Of a stretch of DNA of 19,961 bases, positions 14,591-19,961 are shown piece by piece; positions within the stretch are counted from its first letter, which is position 1, and every line of letters begins with the position of its first letter. The notes beneath the pieces are model-generated. The model was not told where the DNA came from. It ran no database searches and was given only the letters and a program-made list of their open reading frames with translations. This DNA comes from Candidatus Dormiibacterota bacterium (lineage in GTDB: Bacteria > Chloroflexota > Dormibacteria > UBA8260 > Bog-877), in NCBI GenBank assembly GCA_003133485.1, contig PKXR01000043.1:3800-23760 (forward strand), read 5' to 3'. The position numbers and the translations under genes are program-made.

Positions 14591-16249
14591 CTACCGATCT
14601 GGCCAAGGGAGGGACCACCTTGACTCTTCCTTTGTCACAACATCGAGTAGTGCGGGCCGTCCGCCGTCCATCGCGTGAAGCGCTCGACCTATACTGGCGC
14701 CAAGGTCATCCGGAGCATCAATTCGCTCGCTGTAAGCACCCAGCGCCTCAGCCAGCATCTGATAGTTTCCTGAGAGGTCTTTGAATCCGAACCGCTGATA
14801 GGCCTCTGGGTATCGACGCTCGTAGAACGACATCGCAGAGTTATCGAGTACGACTGTAAGTATTGGAATCCTCAATCGACTCGCTGTCTCCACCTCCAAG
14901 CCAGACATCCCAAATGCACTGTCCCCCATGATGTTCACGGCCACGCACTCTGGCCGGGCCACCTTCGCTCCCATGATAAGACCTAACCCGTAGCCAAGAT
15001 GTGTGGACTTCCCCCACCCTAAGTAGCCCCGAGGCTTCTGCGACACCCAAAACGGTGCGAGTTGGTCCCTCGGCCGGCCCGAGTCATGCGTGATTACCAC
15101 GTCTTTCGCTCGCAGGGCCGCCATCAATTCGCCAATCACGCGATATGGGCTAATAGGCACCTCCGAAGATGTAAAAGCTGAGTTCCATTCCATGGCTATC
15201 GCCGCTCGAGCTGTCGCGATCTCCTCACCCACCCACGCACGGCTCCGGCGGCATTCCGCAACATCGGCACCTCTCCGGTCCAATTCCGCGAGAATCTGGC
15301 CAAGCCCGAGCTTTGCATCGCCGCGAAGTAGCACCTGCACGTCACAGTCCTTGTTCAGGTCGCGCTCATCGACCGTAAGCTGGATAACCTGTTTTCCGCC
15401 CGGGATCGGCGCTGCGTACAGCGAGGCCGTGAGACTGGCCCCCACGGCGAAGATAACGTCACACTCCTTCAGATGCGCGGCTACCGTGGCCGGGGCTGTA
15501 TGCCCGCCGGCCCCGATCGACAACGGGTGCCCCTCTGGAAAGGCGCTCTTGCCTGGGAGCGTCGTCATTACCGGGATAAGCAGCAACTCAGCCAGCTTAC
15601 GTAGCTCCTCGGTAGCCCCCGCATACAGCACGCCTTGGCCGACGTGAAGGAGCGGCCGCTTCGCCTCGAGCAGCAGTTGAGCCGCCTCCAGGATACTATC
15701 AGGATCGCAAGCGCTTCGCGCCACAGCCCCTGGTCTGTAGCAGTCGATCAAAGCGGCGTCGACATCACCCACTGCTACTTCCAATGGCACGTCGAGAAGG
15801 ACCGGTCCAGGACGACCCACCCGCAACAAGGTAAATGCCCGTTTGAGCATGTCCGGTATCCGCTCAGTCCGCGGGATTCGTGCTGACCACTTCGTGATGC
15901 GCCGAAAGTTCTCAACCGAGTCGAATTCAGGATCCTGCCATTGCCGCCGCTCAGGCGCATTGCCTGCAAGCACCAGAATCGGCGACGAATCCGAGAAGGC
16001 CTGCGCTACCCCACCAAATGCATTCTCAATCCCCGGGCCGTGCTGCACAACTACTGTCCCGATCTTTACACCGTTCAACATCCGGCTGTAGCCGTCCGCC
16101 ATCGACACGGCCGTGCGCTCGGTGCGAGGCATTAGCGGCCTTATCTTCCGCTCTGCAGCTGCCTCAATAATCCTGTTGTCCGGGTAGCAAAAAACGTATT
16201 CGCTACCCTCCAGCTCGAGGATCCGCGCGATTGCTTCAGCTCCTCGCAA
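14591..16249 (-). CDS. Thiamine-diphosphate-dependent enzyme (acetolactate synthase / oxalyl-CoA decarboxylase superfamily)
   Basis: A 552-residue protein with the three-domain order of the family: N-terminal PYR domain with the cofactor-activating Glu44 (PRTERTAVSMADGYSR), a central Rossmann-like domain (about 190-330), and a C-terminal PP domain with the Mg-ThDP motif GDSAFGMSGLEVET from 442 and closing N470. The GDSAFGxSGxEVET wording recalls oxalyl-CoA decarboxylase and 2-hydroxyacyl-CoA lyase, whereas the PYR domain looks more like uncharacterised acetolactate-synthase-like proteins. The start is TTG 16249, preceded by GGGGAGG at good spacing. No small regulatory subunit (IlvN) lies nearby, arguing against branched-chain amino-acid synthesis. 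The CoA-transferase in the same cluster makes a CoA-thioester substrate plausible. Confidence 0.88.
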   Translation of the reverse strand: MRGAEAIARILELEGSEYVFCYPDNRIIEAAAERKIRPLMPRTERTAVSMADGYSRMLNGVKIGTVVVQHGPGIENAFGGVAQAFSDSSPILVLAGNAPERRQWQDPEFDSVENFRRITKWSARIPRTERIPDMLKRAFTLLRVGRPGPVLLDVPLEVAVGDVDAALIDCYRPGAVARSACDPDSILEAAQLLLEAKRPLLHVGQGVLYAGATEELRKLAELLLIPVMTTLPGKSAFPEGHPLSIGAGGHTAPATVAAHLKECDVIFAVGASLTASLYAAPIPGGKQVIQLTVDERDLNKDCDVQVLLRGDAKLGLGQILAELDRRGADVAECRRSRAWVGEEIATARAAIAMEWNSAFTSSEVPISPYRVIGELMAALRAKDVVITHDSGRPRDQLAPFWVSQKPRGYLGWGKSTHLGYGLGLIMGAKVARPECVAVNIMGDSAFGMSGLEVETASRLRIPILTVVLDNSAMSFYERRYPEAYQRFGFKDLSGNYQMLAEALGAYSERIDAPDDLGASIGRALHAMDGGRPALLDVVTKEESRWSLPWPDR

Positions 16250-16330
16250 CTCTTACCCTCCCCTTCTGTGGTGTGTACGGCTTCAGCATGACTACCAGTC
16301 GCTCTAGTTCGCCGATCTGGTCGAAACTTC

Positions 16331-16375
16331 GGTCCACGGCACGTCCGTGGGACCGTCGGCGCGCCTCGACGCGCC
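16331..16375. promoter_or_regulatory. Two adjacent GC-rich stem-loops between the GMC and ThDP-enzyme genes
   Basis: GGTCCACGG (16331-16339) pairs with CCGTGGGACC (16345-16354), a 9-bp stem with one bulge and a 5-base loop. Four bases later GGCGCG (16358-16363) pairs with CGCGCC (16370-16375). They lie in the 271-base gap inside the minus-strand cluster. There is no T-run, so an intrinsic terminator is unlikely; RNA stability or attenuation are options. Confidence 0.35.
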
Positions 16376-16520
16376 CCAACCGCTGGTGAGCTCAGCTTTC
16401 TCGTCGGTACCCACCCCACACTCGGCTCGCACCAAGCGCTGCTTCGACCATCGTTGACCTCACCCCTGAGTGACCTGTCCGTCCATTTGGCCCGATCATC
16501 CGTGTTGCACGGCAGCCGGC

Positions 16521-18293
16521 TCACTGTCTGGCCGACGCCCCAGGCGCGTGCAGCGCAGCGATGCGCGCCGCTGCGCGATAGGCAAGCGCACAAATTGTTC
16601 CAGTCGGCCCAGGAGTCCCGTTCTGCGGGAATGCCGACCCGCCTACTACCCACACGTTGGCGTAATCCCACATCTGCAAATAAGAATTCACCGCTGAGAT
16701 TGAAGGGTCAGCACCGAGGATCACGCCACCCGTGTTGTGTGTCCCTTGATACCGTCCTGTATCAAAGTGTCCCGCATCCGCACTCGTAACGATATGATTC
16801 GGTTGGCTCGCGGTAAGCACGGCTCGAATGCGGCCCTCAGCGAATCTCGCTAGCGCTCTTTCATTCTCCCCCCAGTCGAACGTTATTCTAAGCAAGGGAT
16901 CCCCATAGCAGTCGCGGTACGTCGGGTCTAGATCCATGAAGTTCGTGTCGTATGGAAGGACGTTACCCACAGCAACGACCCGAAGATTGCGGTCGTACCA
17001 CCGCCGGACCGCCTGTTTCCATTTGCGTCCCCACTGCGGTGTGTCGGCGGGAACATCCACACCCGTAATGGGACCGCCACCCGAACTCACCTGAATCCAC
17101 GCGCCTCCCACGAACCCTACGTCACGATGGTCGAAGTTGTCAGCGGCTAGGTCGGCGATCGCCACGCTGCCTGCACCGGCACTAACGTAGTTCTTGAGGC
17201 GTCGGCCGCCATAGAGCGCGCTCCCTCGAGCGTGAACATTGTAGGAGTAGTTACGACCGATCTCTCCATTGCCGGTTCGGACGTCGTACGGACGTCCCAT
17301 CCCTGAGAGCAGTAGAAGACGAACATTGCCGAAGGTAAATGCGGTCAACGCCACAACCGTGGCTGGCTGCTCGTAAATACGCCCGTCGGCGGACTGGTAG
17401 AGAATTCCGGTGGCGCGGTGCTCGTCATGCAGGACGCGTAGTACGGTGGAGTTCGCTCTCAACTCGAACAGTCCCGTCTGTTCAGCAAGGCGAAGCGACG
17501 TCACGCAAGGGTCCGCTCGCGCGTCGACGGCGCAGACATAATGTGTGCAGTCCCCACAATACGCACACGGCCCGCGCGTGAGACCCTCAGGGTTCGTATA
17601 TTCCTCGGATAAAACCGCCAATGGCACCGGAAATGGGTGATAGCCGACTGCCCTCGACGCGTTTTCGAAGATCATTCCCGCTGCTCCGTGCATGAGTGGA
17701 GGGAGTGGATACTCCCGACGCCGACTCCCCTCGAACGGGTTGCCTCCCGGCCGCATCCTGCCCTCAACATTCCCCGCGGTTCCAGCCACTCCCGCCATAT
17801 ACTCGAAGCGGTCATAGAAGGGCTCTAGCTCGCCGAAAGTCATGCCCCAGTCTTGGAGCGTGCAGCCGTCGGGAAGCGCGGCCGCCCCATAGCGGCTGAG
17901 TGTTTGAGTTTTAGCTTCGAACTCCCACGGCGCGAATCGCGCCGTGGTCCCACCGTAGTGCAGGGCCGATCCGCCAACTCCAGTTCCCGGCAGGAAGGCC
18001 CCCAAGTATCGAAACGGAAGTGCGGTCTCTCTCAGATCGTGACGAAACGTCCAGGACTCACGCGTAACGTCCTGCATCAGCGCGTGTCGCACTCGAAATC
18101 TAAGCTCGTCATGCTTTCGAGTGTATTCGTCGCTCTCCGGATCACGCGTCGGGCCGCGCTCAAGCCCCACCACGCTGATTCCGGCGCGAGTCAGCTCCGC
18201 TGCCATAATTGCACCCGCCCATCCCATGCCAACGATTACGGCTTCCACCTCTCGGAGGCGCCGATCAGGGGCCGGACCACGCTCCTCCGTCAC
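16521..18293 (-). CDS. GMC-family FAD dehydrogenase, large subunit of a gluconate/glucose dehydrogenase-like complex
   Basis: GTG 18293 is used because it overlaps the stop of the small-subunit gene (GTGA, 18290-18293); this gives 590 residues. The frame is open back to 18401. Residues 16-47 form the FAD Rossmann fold (VIVGMGWAGAIMAAEL ... GLERG). A cysteine cluster C243-x2-C246-x2-C249-x4-C254 (CAYCGDCTHYVC) resembles that of FAD glucose dehydrogenase-type proteins, where such cysteines bind a [3Fe-4S] cluster. The C-terminus has H519-N520 (HNTGGV) and N558 (FPQNGTPGPTG), typical of the GMC active site. No Tat or Sec signal is seen. Members oxidise sugars or alcohols and pass electrons to a cytochrome c subunit, which is absent from the window. 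Confidence 0.88.
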   Translation of the reverse strand: MTEERGPAPDRRLREVEAVIVGMGWAGAIMAAELTRAGISVVGLERGPTRDPESDEYTRKHDELRFRVRHALMQDVTRESWTFRHDLRETALPFRYLGAFLPGTGVGGSALHYGGTTARFAPWEFEAKTQTLSRYGAAALPDGCTLQDWGMTFGELEPFYDRFEYMAGVAGTAGNVEGRMRPGGNPFEGSRRREYPLPPLMHGAAGMIFENASRAVGYHPFPVPLAVLSEEYTNPEGLTRGPCAYCGDCTHYVCAVDARADPCVTSLRLAEQTGLFELRANSTVLRVLHDEHRATGILYQSADGRIYEQPATVVALTAFTFGNVRLLLLSGMGRPYDVRTGNGEIGRNYSYNVHARGSALYGGRRLKNYVSAGAGSVAIADLAADNFDHRDVGFVGGAWIQVSSGGGPITGVDVPADTPQWGRKWKQAVRRWYDRNLRVVAVGNVLPYDTNFMDLDPTYRDCYGDPLLRITFDWGENERALARFAEGRIRAVLTASQPNHIVTSADAGHFDTGRYQGTHNTGGVILGADPSISAVNSYLQMWDYANVWVVGGSAFPQNGTPGPTGTICALAYRAAARIAALHAPGASARQ

Positions 18294-18868
18294 GGCAAAG
18301 AGCGGGGATTCGGGCGGTACGGACGACTCGGATGCCGCACCTCGTCCCGGTATTCGGCGCCATGTTCGCTCGCCGCACCGGGGTAGCCAAGCCACCGCCA
18401 TCCCTGCATCTCGTAGTTTCCACCGTACGCAGGGTCCGCATATAGCCCCTCCTGCAAGTTCTGGTATACCATCGCGAAGAAATCCCGAGCAGAAAGCTTG
18501 GTAAACGTGTCCATATGGTCTGCAGCGAGCTCTCTTATCACGCTATTCTGTTGCCGCGCCGAGAGGTCCGGGAAACTCCGTTGAAACCGCTTCCATGCAT
18601 ACCGATTTATCGCACTCAGGCCGTAGTGATACGCTTCGGCTGGAGTCATTGGCGATTGCCAGCCGTGCCCCGCGTGCTCCGGTGTAGCGTGCGGCCCTTG
18701 CCGGTACATCGACCCACCCTGGCCCCAACTCCCCGCCAGCTGGCCCTCAATGTACTCCACAACATGAAGGTCCGTCGCGCCAGGCTCGCCAGGAGTCGCT
18801 GGGAACAATCTCTCGACAAGGCAGCCAAGCGTTCCCAACTCCGCCTCGTCCAGAAAGCTGCGGACCAT
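18290..18868 (-). CDS. Gluconate 2-dehydrogenase subunit 3 (gamma)-like protein
   Basis: A 192-residue protein beginning at ATG 18868, with GGGAG upstream. FLDEAELGTLGCLVERLFPAT at the N-terminus, the middle block WKRFQRSFPDLSARQQNSVI and the C-terminal GNYEMQGWRWLGYPGA are the landmarks of the gluconate 2-dehydrogenase subunit 3 family. In known complexes this subunit assembles with the GMC flavoprotein and often carries a Tat signal that exports both. Here the protein starts directly at the mature-type sequence, with no twin-arginine or hydrophobic leader. Its stop overlaps the GTG of the GMC gene, so the two are made together. It lies 82 bases after the cysteine hydrolase gene. Confidence 0.88.
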   Translation of the reverse strand: MVRSFLDEAELGTLGCLVERLFPATPGEPGATDLHVVEYIEGQLAGSWGQGGSMYRQGPHATPEHAGHGWQSPMTPAEAYHYGLSAINRYAWKRFQRSFPDLSARQQNSVIRELAADHMDTFTKLSARDFFAMVYQNLQEGLYADPAYGGNYEMQGWRWLGYPGAASEHGAEYRDEVRHPSRPYRPNPRSLP

Positions 18869-18950
18869 TCAGTTCTCCCGAGTGACCACGAGGTCTTCGT
18901 GTGCAGGGCGACCGCCGGTGGCGCATATGTCAAGCTACGCATCGTCATCC

Positions 18951-19673
18951 CTACGTGTCCTGACGAAGTCCACGCAGGTATCTCACGACCGCTCGCGTAG
19001 TCGTGACGTCACCATACTGGCGATCCATGTCAAAGATTGCGGCACGGTGTGAGATGTCGAAACGGTCGAAAACACCCTCGTGTGGGATTAGGACATGGAA
19101 ATTGTAGGAGGCCCCATCTACGACAGTCGCGCGAACACAATTACTCGTCGAGCCACCCACTACGATTAGGGTGTCAACCCGCTCGTTGAGCAGGAGACCA
19201 AGTAGGGGAGTTCCCCAAAATGCACTGGGCTTTTTTTTCACGATAACGTGGTCGCGGGCGTCTGGACGCACCTCAGCCGCGATAGCGGCACCGCCCGAGC
19301 CCTCGAGACACCAACCATCAGACTGCAGAATCGCTCGCTTCAGTCCGTATACTCCGGCGTCCCGTCCATCTGCTCGAAGCTCGAACCGCGTATACACAAT
19401 TGGTATGGTCGCTTGGCGCGCCTCGACCAGTAACGTCTCAATATGCGCGAGCGCCGACCTTGCCACGGCGCCGCAGCTAGACGGAAACGCTGTTCCAGGG
19501 CCACCAGGCACGTGAACCATATACTCCTGCACGTCGATCAATAAGAGCGCTGGCCAGAGTCCTGGACCAACTCGCTGAGCGAATCCGGCTGCCGAAACTC
19601 TCTCCACATCTTCTGGCGACAGGATGTCACGATATGCGGCCCACGGAGGCGTCTCTCTCTCCATAGCGCTCAC
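18951..19673 (-). CDS. Isochorismatase-like cysteine hydrolase (N-carbamoylsarcosine amidase/maleamate amidase type)
   Basis: A 240-residue protein with the alpha/beta hydrolase-like fold of this family and its catalytic triad: D47 (ALLLIDVQEYM), a lysine at 146 or so (HVIVKKKPSAFWGT) and C179 (GGSTSNCVRATVVDG). The STSNCVRAT sequence and the long N-terminal helix favour the amide-hydrolysing branch (carbamoylsarcosine, maleamate, ureidoacrylate) over isochorismatase proper. The start is GTG 19673, overlapping the CoA-transferase stop (GTGA, 19670-19673); ATG at 19664 is an alternative. Its substrate is unknown, but the company of CoA-transferase and oxidases points to catabolism of an amide or nitrogen-containing compound. 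No defects are visible. Confidence 0.88.
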   Translation of the reverse strand: MSAMERETPPWAAYRDILSPEDVERVSAAGFAQRVGPGLWPALLLIDVQEYMVHVPGGPGTAFPSSCGAVARSALAHIETLLVEARQATIPIVYTRFELRADGRDAGVYGLKRAILQSDGWCLEGSGGAAIAAEVRPDARDHVIVKKKPSAFWGTPLLGLLLNERVDTLIVVGGSTSNCVRATVVDGASYNFHVLIPHEGVFDRFDISHRAAIFDMDRQYGDVTTTRAVVRYLRGLRQDT

Positions 19674-19961
19674 CGATTGACCGAGTCCTCATCGTCGTGC
19701 GCGGAGTCGGGCTCGAGGATTTCGTGAAGGATATAGCTTCTGTCGGCATCTGGCCGCAGCTTGCCAGCGTGGCGAATCCTTCCCGGCGTCCGACTCAGCT
19801 TAGGCACAACGTTCTGCATCCAGATCGTACCCAGATCCTGGTCGTCCACCTCGATGAAGGACTCTCGCGCCTGATAGTGCGGATTCTCACGAATCTGCTC
19901 TATGTCGAGGACCGGCGCGATTGGTGCAGAATGGGCTTCGAAACGCTGTAGTATCTCGTCG
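19670..19961 (-). CDS. CaiB/BaiF family (class III) CoA-transferase, C-terminal 96 residues only
   Basis: The gene runs off the right edge, so only its 3' end is seen. The visible part reads DEILQRFEAHSAPIAPVLD, then IRENPHYQARESFIEVDDQDLG, and near the end LSRTPGRIRHAGKL and YILHEILEPD. The SAPIAPV, PHYQARES and RTPG-x-x-RHAG landmarks are typical of the C-terminus of family III CoA-transferases (formyl-CoA:oxalate, crotonobetaine:carnitine and many others). These enzymes move CoA between carboxylic acids. The catalytic aspartate lies in the missing N-terminal part. The stop codon overlaps the cysteine hydrolase start, so the two are coupled, and this gene is probably at or near the front of the operon. 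Confidence 0.85.
   Translation of the reverse strand, partial: DEILQRFEAHSAPIAPVLDIEQIRENPHYQARESFIEVDDQDLGTIWMQNVVPKLSRTPGRIRHAGKLRPDADRSYILHEILEPDSAHDDEDSVNR

Noticed and set aside
19670..19961. Suspected frameshift near the CoA-transferase C-terminus
   Set aside because: Careful reading of the complement gives one uninterrupted frame (RHAGKLRPDADRSYILHEIL) to the stop that overlaps the next start.
1..19961. CRISPR array, rRNA operon, insertion sequence
   Set aside because: No regularly spaced repeat units, no rRNA-like stretches, and no transposase motifs or terminal inverted repeats with target duplications were found by eye.

Overview
This 20 kb window comes from a high-GC bacterium with dense gene packing and many GTG/TTG starts. 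A deazaflavin (F420)-type nitroreductase-like protein, a SHOCT-tail membrane protein, a LuxR/TPR regulator and a VapBC pair suggest an actinobacterial, Chloroflexota or similar soil lineage. That placement is inference; there is no rRNA or other taxonomic marker in the window.

Layout. Positions 1-5.0 kb hold ordinary single genes: the possible tail of an upstream gene, a DoxX-like membrane protein (+), a deazaflavin-dependent reductase (-), a small SHOCT membrane protein (-), a J-domain protein with a distinctive C-terminal domain (-), a SixA-type phosphohistidine phosphatase (+) and an M3/PepF oligopeptidase (-). Positions 5.3-8.7 kb carry a TPR-LuxR regulator, a hemerythrin-domain protein and an MBL-fold hydrolase, all on +. 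The MBL gene has an apparent one-base deletion that cuts off its last metal-binding segment. Positions 8.75-9.3 kb hold a decayed paralogue of the J-domain gene. Positions 9.77-11.14 kb encode a beta-propeller protein with six clear Asp-boxes, translationally coupled to a MoaD/ThiS-like beta-grasp protein ending in Gly-Gly. Positions 11.2-11.8 kb are a VapBC-type toxin-antitoxin pair (-), followed by about 1.1 kb with no recognisable gene.

Positions 12.9-19.96 kb are a one-directional (-) catabolic-looking cluster. In transcription order it encodes a CaiB/BaiF CoA-transferase (cut by the window edge), an isochorismatase-like cysteine hydrolase, a gluconate-2-dehydrogenase subunit-3-like protein, its GMC flavoprotein partner, a thiamine-diphosphate enzyme of the acetolactate synthase/oxalyl-CoA decarboxylase superfamily, and a GlcD-type FAD-linked hydroxyacid oxidase. 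Overlapping GTGA stop/start junctions tie the first pair and the dehydrogenase pair together. I infer oxidation of an alcohol or sugar to a (hydroxy)acid, CoA activation and ThDP-dependent C-C cleavage, but the substrate is unknown.

The least conventional parts are the propeller/beta-grasp pair, the catabolic cluster and the J-domain paralogue pair. There is no CRISPR array, rRNA, tRNA or intact insertion sequence that I can see.
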